Below, one piece after another: positions 17,165 to 25,988 of a DNA stretch of 64,000 nucleotides. The number at the start of each line of letters is the position of its first letter. The first letter of the stretch is position 1. Source of the DNA: CAYJII01 sp964370225 (GTDB taxonomy: Bacteria; Bacillota; Clostridia; Oscillospirales; Ruminococcaceae); the NCBI GenBank assembly GCA_964370225.1, contig CAYJII010000002.1, positions 1 through 64,000 on the forward strand, read 5' to 3'. The notes beneath the pieces were generated by a model. The model was not told the DNA's origin. It searched no databases and saw only the letters and a list, made by a program, of their open reading frames with translations. The translations under genes and the position numbers were made by a program.

Positions 17165-18346
17165 TCACTCATGTCTAAGCGCATCCACCGGTTTTAGTTT
17201 TGCAGCTTTGTACGCTGGATATACCCCAAAAATTGTACCGACTAAAACTGCAAATAGTACGCAAAAAACTAGGTTTGTTATGTTAATTATAACACTAACG
17301 CCAAGGATAATGCAAGCAGTAAAACCTAAGCTAATTCCGATTAGCGCACCCGACACAGCACCTATTGAAGTTATCATGACGCTCTCGCTTAAAAATTCTA
17401 ATAAAATTGTGATATTGCTTGCACCAATTGATTTTTTTATGCCTATTTCCCTTGTTCTCTCGCTAATGGACACGAGCATTACCGTCATTATTGAAAGCCC
17501 CGATACTACAAGCGAAATCCCAGCAATCACTGTTAAGACGATGGTTATTATGGATAAAATTTGATTGAGATTGTCTTTTTGTTGATTTAAGTCATCGAGT
17601 TTAACGCTATTTTTTGCGCCTAAGCTTTTATCTAGAGTAGTCATAATATTTGTGTTAATATCCTCCAATGTCACACTTTCATCTAAAGTCATGATGATTT
17701 GCGAAAATCCCTCTTCGAGCGAAAGATTCTGCATCGTCGTGTACGGAACATAGGTAAATGAGGGCACTATCTCCCCCATCATACTTTGCATGATATTTCC
17801 ACCTGTTTTAGTTATCCCCACTATCTCAAAATCATGGTATGCATTCCCCAGATACACCGCAATTTCCTTACCCACAATATTACTTCTATAATAATTCTCC
17901 AGTGCGAAGCTTTCGTCCACCAAGCAAACCTTTGCATTTGCGTTTATGTCATTATCGTTTATCATCCGTCCATGTATTATTTCAAGCGACATCATATCTT
18001 TTGTGTCGTCATTGACCCCCAAAATTACGCAGTCGTTAGCGTTCTCCTTCACTATCACCTCTGAGTAATTTGTGATGAGAGGACTAGCATACTTCACCGA
18101 GTTTGCCTCTTTTACGCTGTCTAATTCTTTTTCTCCTAAATTCAGCCAATTTTCAGAAGCCCTAATCATTACGCCACCGATGCCCATGCTAGCTAGTTCA
18201 GAGTTTATCGCATTGCTACCTACATCCGATATAAGCGATATTATAACTACGCTCATAACACCGATAGCAACTCCTCCTATTGTCAAAAGCGACATAACCT
18301 TTTTCCTAAAGATATTTCTTATCCCCGATTTTAATGTGGTAATCAT
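17165..18346 (-). CDS. MacB-type ABC transporter permease
   Basis: This is a membrane subunit of a type VII (MacB/LolCDE-like) ABC system that couples ATP hydrolysis to extracellular mechanics. A first membrane segment (MSLLTIGGVAIGVMSVVII) is followed by a roughly 220-residue MacB periplasmic-core domain. Three C-terminal segments follow, with the FtsX signature (ISERTREIGIKKSIGAS and VYPAYKAAKLKPVDALR). There is no nucleotide-binding domain in the 393 residues. The adaptor gene lies 19 bases upstream, but no ATPase gene is adjacent. Confidence 0.88.
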   Translation of the reverse strand: MITTLKSGIRNIFRKKVMSLLTIGGVAIGVMSVVIISLISDVGSNAINSELASMGIGGVMIRASENWLNLGEKELDSVKEANSVKYASPLITNYSEVIVKENANDCVILGVNDDTKDMMSLEIIHGRMINDNDINANAKVCLVDESFALENYYRSNIVGKEIAVYLGNAYHDFEIVGITKTGGNIMQSMMGEIVPSFTYVPYTTMQNLSLEEGFSQIIMTLDESVTLEDINTNIMTTLDKSLGAKNSVKLDDLNQQKDNLNQILSIITIVLTVIAGISLVVSGLSIMTVMLVSISERTREIGIKKSIGASNITILLEFLSESVMITSIGAVSGALIGISLGFTACIILGVSVIINITNLVFCVLFAVLVGTIFGVYPAYKAAKLKPVDALRHE

Positions 18347-18365
18347 ATTTGTACCCAGTCACTCC

Positions 18366-19346
18366 CTAATTAATTTTTACTACTTGGTTTTCATATGCAA
18401 CCTGAACATTATCAAGTATCACGATGTCGTCTTCCGTTATCCCATCTAAAACTTCAACATACTCAGGGAATTCCACTCCAGTTTTGATGTACCTTTTCAC
18501 TGCTCTAGCATTCTCATACACATAAACGTATTCATTGTTACCCTCATCCTGATTAATCGCAGTATATGGGATTGTGTTTACAATCTTAGGAGCAAAAATT
18601 TCAATTTCTCCCGAGACATTGTATCCAGCCTTTAGTTTTTCGTCGATGTCATCAATTATCGCGCTAACGTTTATCACCGTTTGCGTACCAACTCCCAAAA
18701 ACTGTTCATGAGCAACTGGCGCAACTGATTTAACCGTAGCGCTGTACTCTTTATCAAGCGCGTCAACGTAAATGCTTACTTTCTGGCCTGGCGCTATGCT
18801 GCTAGCGTACTGTTCTGCCACTGTAATTTTTGCTTGCAGTGAGGATAAGTCGCTGATTGTTGCGATAACTTGATTGGGAGTAATCAGTGACCCCGCAACA
18901 GTATTCACAGTGCTTACTATTCCTGAGTAATTCGCTGTAATTTCTGTAGGAATCATATGTGACATCTGCTCTATATCTAATTCTACATCGATTTCATCGA
19001 GCATGCTTTCATACTCTTTAGGAATAATATCCGTAAGATTAATTAAATCCATCAAAGCATCTTTAGTCTTTATCACATCCACTTTTGCAATCACATCACC
19101 AACATCAATCTCACTCCCTTCTTCTATATATACAGCCTGTGTCACTATCGGGATTGAGTAGGACACATCTTTTTTACTTATCTCCTCAATCTTTCCACTT
19201 GCAAACACTTTTTGCTCATAAATATTCGGTGTCATCGATGTTGTCATTACAAATGGAATGTTGTAAAACATTATTGCGGACAAGTTAAACATAATCGCTA
19301 TAATAGCTGCTGTAAACGTAAATAGTAATATATATTTTTTCACCAT
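18366..19346 (-). CDS. HlyD/MacA-type efflux adaptor
   Basis: This membrane-fusion-type protein should link a MacB-like permease to extracytoplasmic cargo. An N-terminal anchor (about 7-27) is followed by a biotinyl-lipoyl-like half (EGSEIDVGDVIAKVDVIK), a short helical hairpin region, a second lipoyl half (ANYSGIVSTVNTVAGSLI) and beta-barrel and membrane-proximal parts (VSIYVDALDKEYSATVKSVAP). The hairpin is short, as expected in a Gram-positive without a TolC partner. The length of 326 residues is normal. It is the first gene of the operon. Confidence 0.88.
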   Translation of the reverse strand: MVKKYILLFTFTAAIIAIMFNLSAIMFYNIPFVMTTSMTPNIYEQKVFASGKIEEISKKDVSYSIPIVTQAVYIEEGSEIDVGDVIAKVDVIKTKDALMDLINLTDIIPKEYESMLDEIDVELDIEQMSHMIPTEITANYSGIVSTVNTVAGSLITPNQVIATISDLSSLQAKITVAEQYASSIAPGQKVSIYVDALDKEYSATVKSVAPVAHEQFLGVGTQTVINVSAIIDDIDEKLKAGYNVSGEIEIFAPKIVNTIPYTAINQDEGNNEYVYVYENARAVKRYIKTGVEFPEYVEVLDGITEDDIVILDNVQVAYENQVVKIN

Positions 19347-19485
19347 ACCAACTCCAAGCTCATGATTTTTCTTTATTTATTTTGTCATGAAATCTTAATT
19401 TTATTTATGCAATATTAAATATAATAAAAAAAATCGCACATAGTATTACTATATATTTTCGCAGATGATATAAAGGGGGAATTTT

Positions 19486-19638
19486 ATGAATTTAGTTGTT
19501 TGTACAGAAAATTGCGCTCATCAAAAAGATGGAATTTGCACTCTCGAACATTCGTTTTACGTTAACTCAAAAGCACATAATGGATGCCACTATTACACTA
19601 GTGCTCAGTCGCAAAAAGAAAAGTCACCAAAAAAATAA
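19486..19638 (+). CDS. Small four-cysteine protein (50 aa)
   Basis: This small frame has a strong AAAGGGGGA ribosome site 6 bases before the ATG. It encodes 50 residues with Cys6, Cys10, Cys18 and Cys34 (CTENC, GICTL, NGCHYY) and a Lys-rich tail. The spacing C-x3-C-x7-C-x15-C suggests a zinc-binding knuckle. Similar small proteins with the pattern C...C..QKDG.CTL are widespread in Clostridia, sometimes mis-named as a dehydratase. Function is unknown. It lies between the divergent efflux operon and the Eis-like operon. Confidence 0.75.
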   Translation: MNLVVCTENCAHQKDGICTLEHSFYVNSKAHNGCHYYTSAQSQKEKSPKK

Positions 19639-19689
19639 TGCTTATTATGTGTATTGTAAAAAATTTTATATAAATCACAAAAAAATATG

Positions 19690-19718
19690 TGTACATTTTA
19701 AATCCAATGTGATAAAAT
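19690..19718 (+). promoter_or_regulatory. Promoter of the Eis-like/MATE/AAC(3) operon
   Basis: TGTACA and TAAAAT are 17 bases apart, about 35 bases before the first ATG. The -35 box is weak, and the operon might also be read through from the small gene upstream. Confidence 0.45.
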
Positions 19719-19752
19719 ATGTAGAACATTAAAATTTCAGGAGGAAAAAATT

Positions 19753-20982
19753 ATGATTATTCGCAAAATGACCGGCGATGAATACAAGCAAGCTAAAATT
19801 ATTGGCGCAGTTGCCTTTGAATTCCCTTTTGACTACGAAAAGCTTATGGCAGAAATTGAAAACCCTGATAAACCATCAGTAGTAAACGGTATAGAAGAAG
19901 AGCGTATCTGCGCTTTTTCTGACGATGAAAAAACCATGTATGGCTCTATTGGAGTTATTCCATATAATGTTCAGTTTGATGGACATGAAGTTATGATGGG
20001 TGGTATCGGCGGTGTAGCTACTCTACCAACATATCGCAGAAATGGTGCTATCCGCGAAAGTTTTGTTTACATGCTAAATGACTTAAAGGAAAAAAACGTC
20101 CCTTTAAGCTATCTATACCCATTTAGCTGCTCCTATTATAGAAAATTCGGTTATGAGATTAACTCTACTGTAGACTCATGGACTATCGACTTTAAAGCAC
20201 TCAAGAAATTTGGTGTAGGCGGTAGCACAGAATTTTTAATGCCGGAGGAAGGCCATGAACGCTTAAGTAAAATCTATCACAAGATGTACGAGGGCTATAA
20301 TTTATCTGGACTACGTAATGAAAATGATTTCGGATATTTCACTAAGCGCGATACTTTTAATAACAAGCGCTATGCATATATTTGGAAAAATGAAGAAGGC
20401 GAAGAAAAAGCATACATAATGTTTAAAAAGGAAAATGAAAACGGCAAAAACATCATGGATTGTACACATCATTTCATGAGCAAAAACGACATCGCTTTTG
20501 TCGATGCCGAAGGTTTTTGCGGTTTAATGGATTTTGCGCTTACTTTTGCTTCAAATTACGATGCTATAAAATTCGAAGTGCCAAGTAGTTTAAAAATCAC
20601 AGGGCTAATCGAAGAGCAAAATGCAGCTAAGGCTGCTGCATGCCATCGCGGCATGGTTAGAGTTGTCGATGTGGAGCAAATACTAAAACTCGCAAAATAT
20701 AAAGGCTGTGGAGAAGTGAAAATTAAGATAATCGACAAGCATTGTGATTGGAATACAGCTATATTTGATGTGAAATTTGTCGATAACAAAGCTGTTTCAG
20801 TCGAAAAAACTGATGTGAGCCCTGATGTAGCAATGGATATTTCTACTTTCTCCGCATTAATTACAGGCGTATACAATAGCATTAATGACTGTATTAAGCT
20901 AGATCTTCAGATACTAAATAAAGACGCAGATTTAGATAAAATTTTCTACTCTAAGAAAAATGTAGTAATAGACCTATTCTAA
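19753..20982 (+). CDS. Eis-like GNAT acetyltransferase
   Basis: The Eis family acetylates amines, including several positions on aminoglycosides in mycobacterial Eis. The first GNAT domain has the CoA loop GGIGGVATLPTYRRNGAIRE at residues 83-102. A second, degenerate GNAT region follows, and the C-terminus (from about 295) looks like the sterol-carrier-type domain of the family. The length of 409 residues fits. AGGAGG lies before the ATG. It is followed after 17 bases by a MATE gene. The natural substrate is unknown; many Firmicutes homologues have no shown drug activity. Confidence 0.85.
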   Translation: MIIRKMTGDEYKQAKIIGAVAFEFPFDYEKLMAEIENPDKPSVVNGIEEERICAFSDDEKTMYGSIGVIPYNVQFDGHEVMMGGIGGVATLPTYRRNGAIRESFVYMLNDLKEKNVPLSYLYPFSCSYYRKFGYEINSTVDSWTIDFKALKKFGVGGSTEFLMPEEGHERLSKIYHKMYEGYNLSGLRNENDFGYFTKRDTFNNKRYAYIWKNEEGEEKAYIMFKKENENGKNIMDCTHHFMSKNDIAFVDAEGFCGLMDFALTFASNYDAIKFEVPSSLKITGLIEEQNAAKAAACHRGMVRVVDVEQILKLAKYKGCGEVKIKIIDKHCDWNTAIFDVKFVDNKAVSVEKTDVSPDVAMDISTFSALITGVYNSINDCIKLDLQILNKDADLDKIFYSKKNVVIDLF

Positions 20983-20999
20983 GAAAAAGAGGAACAAAC

Positions 21000-22352
21000 A
21001 TGTCAATAATAGTACGCGAAAAAAAGTTTTATACTAACTTTTTTTCATTAATGTCAATCATGGTACTGCAAAGCATTGTTACAACCGCAGTGTCACTTGC
21101 AGACAATGTTATGCTGGGCAACTACTCAGAATCCGCATTGTCAGGCGTTGCACTAGCAGTGCAAATCCAGTTTATACTTAATATGGTGGTTATGGGCGTC
21201 GGCGAAGGAATTGTTGTTTTAAGCACACAATATTGGGGCAAAAAAGACGTAAGTTCTGTCAATAAAATCATCAACTGTGGTATGAAAGTAGCAGTGGTAA
21301 TCTCTTTAATCGTAGGGATATTTGTGTTTTTCCTACCCCATTTTTCACTGTCGCTTTTCACAAGTGATACCACTGTTATTGATGAGGGTGTAAAATATCT
21401 GCAAATCATCTGCTTTTCTTACATATTCTTTGCATTCACAAATATTTTACTCGCAGGTCTTCGCAGTGTCGAGACTGTAAAAGTTGGTTTTTACGTGTCA
21501 CTATCCACCCTACTCATTAATGTGTTCTTAAATTACGTACTCATCTATGGTAATTTTGGCGCGCCACGACTAGGGGTACAAGGTGCTGCTATCGCTACAC
21601 TTACAGCTAGAATCATCGAGTTTGTCGTGGTACTTATTTATATATCAAAATTTGATAAGAAGCTAAATATTAAAATTAGCACTTTCGGAAAAGTTGACAA
21701 ACAGCTGTTTAAGGATTACATGAAAGTCGGTACACCTGTTATCATTTCAAATGCGATGTGGGGTGTTGCTATGAGCGTGCAAATGGCGATACTTGGTCAT
21801 CTGGGCTCAACTGCAATCGCCGCAAACTCAATCGCAAACACAATCTTCCAGTTGCTATCAGTATTCTCTTACAGCATGTCCAATGCAGCTGGAGTTATCA
21901 TGGGTAGAACAGTTGGAGAAGGAAACCTTGATAAGCTAAAAGGCTATACTCGTACTTTCCAAATCATTTTTATAATTATTGGTGTCATCGCAGGTATTGG
22001 GCTATATCTAGTAAAAGAACCAGTACTCAGCATATATGATATTTCAGATGCAACCAGAGCGATGACAAATGGGTTTTTAAACGTACTTTGCATAACTTTA
22101 GTCGGAACAAGCTACCAAGTTGCTTGCTTAGTCGGCATCGTAAGAGGGTCGGGGGACACAAAATTTGTGCTGTATAACGACACAATTTTCCAATGGATTA
22201 TTGTTATCCCAATATCACTTTTAGCCGCATATGTGTGGAAGCTTGACCCTATTATAGTTTTCTTCTGCTTAAAATCAGACCAAATCCTAAAATGCTTCGT
22301 TGCAGTGGTAAAAGTAAATTTCACAAATTTTGCTAAGCAGTTAACACGCTAA
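21000..22352 (+). CDS. MATE family efflux transporter
   Basis: MATE pumps export cationic or drug-like compounds by sodium or proton exchange. The 450 residues form about 12 membrane segments in two halves. Family signatures are visible: MVLQSIVTTAVSLADNVMLG near the start, GVQGAAIATLTARI at the end of the first half, and GTPVIISNAMWGVAM at the start of the second half. GRTVGEGNLDKLKGYT is the loop signature. It lies 17 bases after the Eis-like gene and 20 bases before the AAC(3)-like gene, so the three are one operon. Confidence 0.92.
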   Translation: MSIIVREKKFYTNFFSLMSIMVLQSIVTTAVSLADNVMLGNYSESALSGVALAVQIQFILNMVVMGVGEGIVVLSTQYWGKKDVSSVNKIINCGMKVAVVISLIVGIFVFFLPHFSLSLFTSDTTVIDEGVKYLQIICFSYIFFAFTNILLAGLRSVETVKVGFYVSLSTLLINVFLNYVLIYGNFGAPRLGVQGAAIATLTARIIEFVVVLIYISKFDKKLNIKISTFGKVDKQLFKDYMKVGTPVIISNAMWGVAMSVQMAILGHLGSTAIAANSIANTIFQLLSVFSYSMSNAAGVIMGRTVGEGNLDKLKGYTRTFQIIFIIIGVIAGIGLYLVKEPVLSIYDISDATRAMTNGFLNVLCITLVGTSYQVACLVGIVRGSGDTKFVLYNDTIFQWIIVIPISLLAAYVWKLDPIIVFFCLKSDQILKCFVAVVKVNFTNFAKQLTR

Positions 22353-22372
22353 ATTAAAAAAGGTGGTATATC

Positions 22373-23200
22373 ATGAGTATTAAAGCTGAAATTCTAGCAG
22401 CCATCGACGAAATGTCACTTGGCGGCAAAAACATAAATATTCACTCTTCAATGCGCTCTTTCGTGCCAAAACACGATGATATCGCGCAGATTTTAACTGA
22501 TTCATTCCTCGAAAAGGGCTGTACAGTTTTAGCACCAGCATTCTCGTATGAGTTTGAAGCATATCCAACAGATGACTTAAGACCTGTTAATAATGGCGCT
22601 GGCGATTACTCTTATTTTTCGCAACAAAAGTATAAGGACATGGCACCCTTTACTACTGACTCCAAAAAAATGTCCACATACGATATCGGATACTTCCCTG
22701 AATATCTTCTGCATCGTGATGAAAGCATCAGGGGATATCATCCGACAAATTCCTTTGTCTCAATCGGAAAAGATGCAAATGAGTTTGTCAAACATCAAAC
22801 CGAGATTGATGTTTACGCTCCATTTAGATATTTGCTTGAAACTGACGGGTACGTGCTCCTTATCGGGGTTGGGCTAGACACTGCAACTATTATTCACTAT
22901 GCAGAAAATTTAGCTGGGCGCAACCTGTTCATACGCTGGGCAAAAGATGTTAACGGCAAAACTATCCCCACACAAAACGGTGGTTGTTCGGATGGTTTCC
23001 CTAATCTTGACGAAACTGTTAGTTCAATCGAGCGAAAAATTATAGTAGGTGGTAGTACTTGGCGCATATTCAAGGCACGCGATTTAGTCGATTTTTGTGC
23101 TAAGAAAATAAAAAATGACCCCATGATTACACATTGTGGGAAAATAAACTGTGATAGATGCAACGACGCAATGCTAGGTGGCCCTAATTTTTTCAAATAA
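22373..23200 (+). CDS. AAC(3)-family N-acetyltransferase
   Basis: AAC(3) enzymes acetylate the 3-amino group of aminoglycosides; YokD-like chromosomal members may have other substrates. Motifs seen are HSSMRSF (residues 24-30), HPTNSF (123-128) and GVGLDTATIIHYAE (165-178), which carries the catalytic His-type residues. The length of 275 residues is standard. The C-terminus has an extra cysteine cluster (HCGKINCDRC). The ribosome site AAGGTGG precedes the ATG. It closes the Eis-like/MATE/AAC(3) operon. Confidence 0.87.
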   Translation: MSIKAEILAAIDEMSLGGKNINIHSSMRSFVPKHDDIAQILTDSFLEKGCTVLAPAFSYEFEAYPTDDLRPVNNGAGDYSYFSQQKYKDMAPFTTDSKKMSTYDIGYFPEYLLHRDESIRGYHPTNSFVSIGKDANEFVKHQTEIDVYAPFRYLLETDGYVLLIGVGLDTATIIHYAENLAGRNLFIRWAKDVNGKTIPTQNGGCSDGFPNLDETVSSIERKIIVGGSTWRIFKARDLVDFCAKKIKNDPMITHCGKINCDRCNDAMLGGPNFFK

Positions 23201-23221
23201 AGCTATATTTTGACGTATAAA

Positions 23222-23256
23222 AATCCACGTAAATCATAATGATTTACGTGGATTAT
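23222..23256. terminator. Bidirectional terminator after AAC(3)/ireB
   Basis: AATCCACGTAAATCA and TGATTTACGTGGATT form a perfect 15-bp stem with a 3-base loop between convergent genes. Confidence 0.85.
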
Positions 23257-23271
23257 TTCTAATTACTCACA

Positions 23272-23514
23272 CTATTCGGAAATATAGGATTTAACAAGTG
23301 ACTTTAGTAGCTCATCTCTATCTATATGTCTTATTAAGCTTCGTGCATTGTTATGAGTAGTGATGTATGTTGGGTCCTCAGACAAAATATAACCTACAAT
23401 TTGGTTTATGGGATTATATCCTTTTTGACTCAAAGCGTCGTATACTATTGTCAAAACCCTCTTCATTTCATTTTCATTTTCATCTTTAACTGAAAACGTC
23501 ATAGTTTTATCCAA
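23272..23514 (-). CDS. ireB: IreB family regulatory phosphoprotein
   Basis: IreB (UPF0297, YrzL) is a small protein phosphorylated by the IreK/PrkC Ser/Thr kinase in enterococci and linked to cephalosporin response. The family core DKTMTFSV, ALSQKGYNPINQIVGYIL and the SEDPTYIT...ARSLIRHIDRDELL segment are all present in 80 residues. The start is TTG, chosen by GGGAGG 8 bases upstream. It is usually next to alaS and ruvX; here it stands alone between two terminator/promoter elements. No kinase gene is in view. Confidence 0.93.
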   Translation of the reverse strand: MDKTMTFSVKDENENEMKRVLTIVYDALSQKGYNPINQIVGYILSEDPTYITTHNNARSLIRHIDRDELLKSLVKSYISE

Positions 23515-23561
23515 AATTATTCCCTCCCATAAATGTAAATTTACAATTTTCGTATAAATAT

Positions 23562-23590
23562 ACTATACAATAAATTATATGAAAAAACAA
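23562..23590 (-). promoter_or_regulatory. Promoter of ireB
   Basis: TTGTTT and TATAGT lie 17 bases apart on the minus strand, just past the pheT stop codon. Confidence 0.5.
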
Positions 23591-23597
23591 GTCTTTT

Positions 23598-25973
23598 TTA
23601 TAATCTTAACAAAACATTTATTTTTTCTAGCTCAGCAAGCGCTCTTTTCATAGCGCCGTCAGCTTCTTCGTCAGTTAATGTTGCGTCTTGCGAACGCAAA
23701 ACAAGCGAATACGAAACAGATTTTTTCCCTTTTTCGATTTGCTCACCTTGGTAAACATCAAATAGCTCAACACTCTCTAATATTTTCCCTACTGAAGATT
23801 TTATTGCTTTTTCTATCGAAATAATCGGTAATTTTTCATCGCAAATTAAGCTTAAATCTCTTGTACTAGCTGGATATTTCGGTAAATGTTTGTATGTTTT
23901 CTCTGCATTTTGTAGCTCGAACAGATTTTTCATATCAAGCTTAGCAACATAAGTTTTTGTTCCTATACCATAGTTTTCTGTTACCATTGGACTGATTTCA
24001 CCTAAAATTCCGATTTTTACACCATCTTTTTCAATGACAGCGCATCTACCACTGTGGAAAACTGCTCTATCGGTGCATGCTTTAATATCCCAATCTACAA
24101 TTTGTAGTTTGTCCAACAACACTTCAACCATTCCTTTTAGCGTGTAGAAGTCAGCAGTATTGCCATATAGCCCCATAGTTAGCTTTTTCTTCTCGATAGG
24201 CAGTTCGTTTTCTTTAGTCGGAATGTACTCAATCCCTACTTCATAGCTCCAAAATTCTGGATTTCTATTATTGTAGTTTCTTGATATAATCTCAAGCATT
24301 GATGGAATAGTTGTAGTCCTCATAACGCTTGTATCTTCGCCCAGTGGGTTTAAGATAGTTACAGATTTTCGTTCTTCACAGTCTTGTGGGAGCATGATTT
24401 TATCGTAATATTTTGGGCTGATGAACGAGTATGTCATAATTTCATAACAGCCAAGCGAGCGCATAGTTTCGTTTACTACGTCCTCAAATTTTTCCAAATC
24501 GCTTTTTTTGCCACAAGCCACACCAGAAAGTGTAGTCGTTGGAATATTGTTGTATCCATAAATTCTAGCGATTTCCTCAGCAATGTCAGCTTTATGCTCT
24601 ATATCATTTCTAAAGTATGGCACGACAATATCATCACCATCTAGCTCAAATCCTAGCGATACCAAGTATTTAATCATATCTTCTTTAGTAACATTTATTC
24701 CTAAAAATTTATTTGTCCACTCAGGCTCAAACTTAACTCGAACAGGAGTTTTATCAGAGTTATCCACATCAATCATACCGTCGCAAACTTCGCCAGCTCC
24801 CAAAATTTCAACTAACTCGCAAGCTCTCATGATAGCGTTATATGTGTTTTGTGGGGATAATCCCTTTTCAAATCTCGCAGAAGAATCTGTTCTCATGCCA
24901 AGCGTTTTCGCTGTCATACGCACGTTAGCACCGTCGAATGCTGCTGATTCAAACACTACTGTAGTGGTATCTTCCATAATGCCACTAAACTCGCCACCCA
25001 TAACACCTGCTACAGCCACAGGGCCTTTGCTGTCACAGATTAATAGCATGCTCTCATCAAATGTTCTCTCCACACCGTCAAGCGTCATCATTGTTTCGCC
25101 TGCTTTTGCGTTTCTTACCACGATTTTATTATCGTTTATATATTTTAGGTCGAATGCATGAAGTGGATGACCATATTCAAGCATTACATAGTTTGTGATG
25201 TCTACTAAATTGTTTATAGGGCGCACTCCGCTCGCTCTAAGACGCTCTCTCAACCAAAGTGGAGATGGCTCAATTTTTACGTTTTTTACGATTTTAGCAC
25301 TATATCTTTTGCAAAGCTCAGTGTTTTGAACTTCAACGCTCAAGTAGTTTTCAGCGTTATCTCCACTGCCTTTTACTACAGGAGCTTTTACTTCAAGCGG
25401 CAATCTATAGGTTGCTGCAGTTTCTCTCGCAAGCCCTATTACCGACATACAGTCCGCTCTATTCGAGGTAATCTCAAACTCGAAAATAGTGTCGTTTAAT
25501 CCGATTGCTGAGCAAATGTCTTGCCCGATTTCACATTCTTCTTCTATTAGGAAAATCCCATCTTCCAGAGCATATGGGAAATCATTTACGCTTAAGTTTA
25601 GCTCGCTAAGCGAACAAAGCATTCCCTCGCTTTTTACTCCACGCAAATTCCCTTTAGTAATTTTTTTACCGCCAGGCAACACAGATTTGTGCAGTGCAAC
25701 TGGAACTATTGCTCCAACTACAACATTTGTAGCCCCTGTAACGATTTGCACAGGCGCATCTTTTGCTACATCGATTTTGCAGACAACTAATTTGTCTGCG
25801 TCTGGGTGACGCTCGATTTCTAAAACTTTACCCACTACGACATTTTTAATTTCTTCGCCCTCGATTTCGTATTTCTCCACTTTCGAGCCTGACATAGTCA
25901 GCTCATGAGAATACTCCCTCGGAGGTACATCTATTTTAACATAGTCATTTAACCATTTTTTCGATAAATTCAT
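23598..25973 (-). CDS. pheT: Phenylalanyl-tRNA synthetase beta subunit
   Basis: PheT with PheS forms the alpha2-beta2 enzyme that charges tRNA-Phe; the beta chain binds tRNA and edits Tyr-tRNA. An EMAP-like tRNA-binding domain (about residues 40-150) is followed by B3/B4 editing and B5 domains (PINNLVDITNYVMLEYGHPLH, then DMIKYLVSLGFE). The catalytic-like core comes next, and the C-terminus is the anticodon-binding FDX-ACB fold (KYPASTRDLSLICDE...). The length of 791 is typical. It starts 15 bases after pheS. Confidence 0.97.
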   Translation of the reverse strand: MNLSKKWLNDYVKIDVPPREYSHELTMSGSKVEKYEIEGEEIKNVVVGKVLEIERHPDADKLVVCKIDVAKDAPVQIVTGATNVVVGAIVPVALHKSVLPGGKKITKGNLRGVKSEGMLCSLSELNLSVNDFPYALEDGIFLIEEECEIGQDICSAIGLNDTIFEFEITSNRADCMSVIGLARETAATYRLPLEVKAPVVKGSGDNAENYLSVEVQNTELCKRYSAKIVKNVKIEPSPLWLRERLRASGVRPINNLVDITNYVMLEYGHPLHAFDLKYINDNKIVVRNAKAGETMMTLDGVERTFDESMLLICDSKGPVAVAGVMGGEFSGIMEDTTTVVFESAAFDGANVRMTAKTLGMRTDSSARFEKGLSPQNTYNAIMRACELVEILGAGEVCDGMIDVDNSDKTPVRVKFEPEWTNKFLGINVTKEDMIKYLVSLGFELDGDDIVVPYFRNDIEHKADIAEEIARIYGYNNIPTTTLSGVACGKKSDLEKFEDVVNETMRSLGCYEIMTYSFISPKYYDKIMLPQDCEERKSVTILNPLGEDTSVMRTTTIPSMLEIISRNYNNRNPEFWSYEVGIEYIPTKENELPIEKKKLTMGLYGNTADFYTLKGMVEVLLDKLQIVDWDIKACTDRAVFHSGRCAVIEKDGVKIGILGEISPMVTENYGIGTKTYVAKLDMKNLFELQNAEKTYKHLPKYPASTRDLSLICDEKLPIISIEKAIKSSVGKILESVELFDVYQGEQIEKGKKSVSYSLVLRSQDATLTDEEADGAMKRALAELEKINVLLRL

Positions 25974-25988
25974 TGTACTTTCTCCCCA

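Noticed and set aside
24583..25161. 192-codon plus-strand frame inside pheT
   Set aside because: It is antisense to a conserved PheT region and shows the composition typical of reverse-frame shadows.
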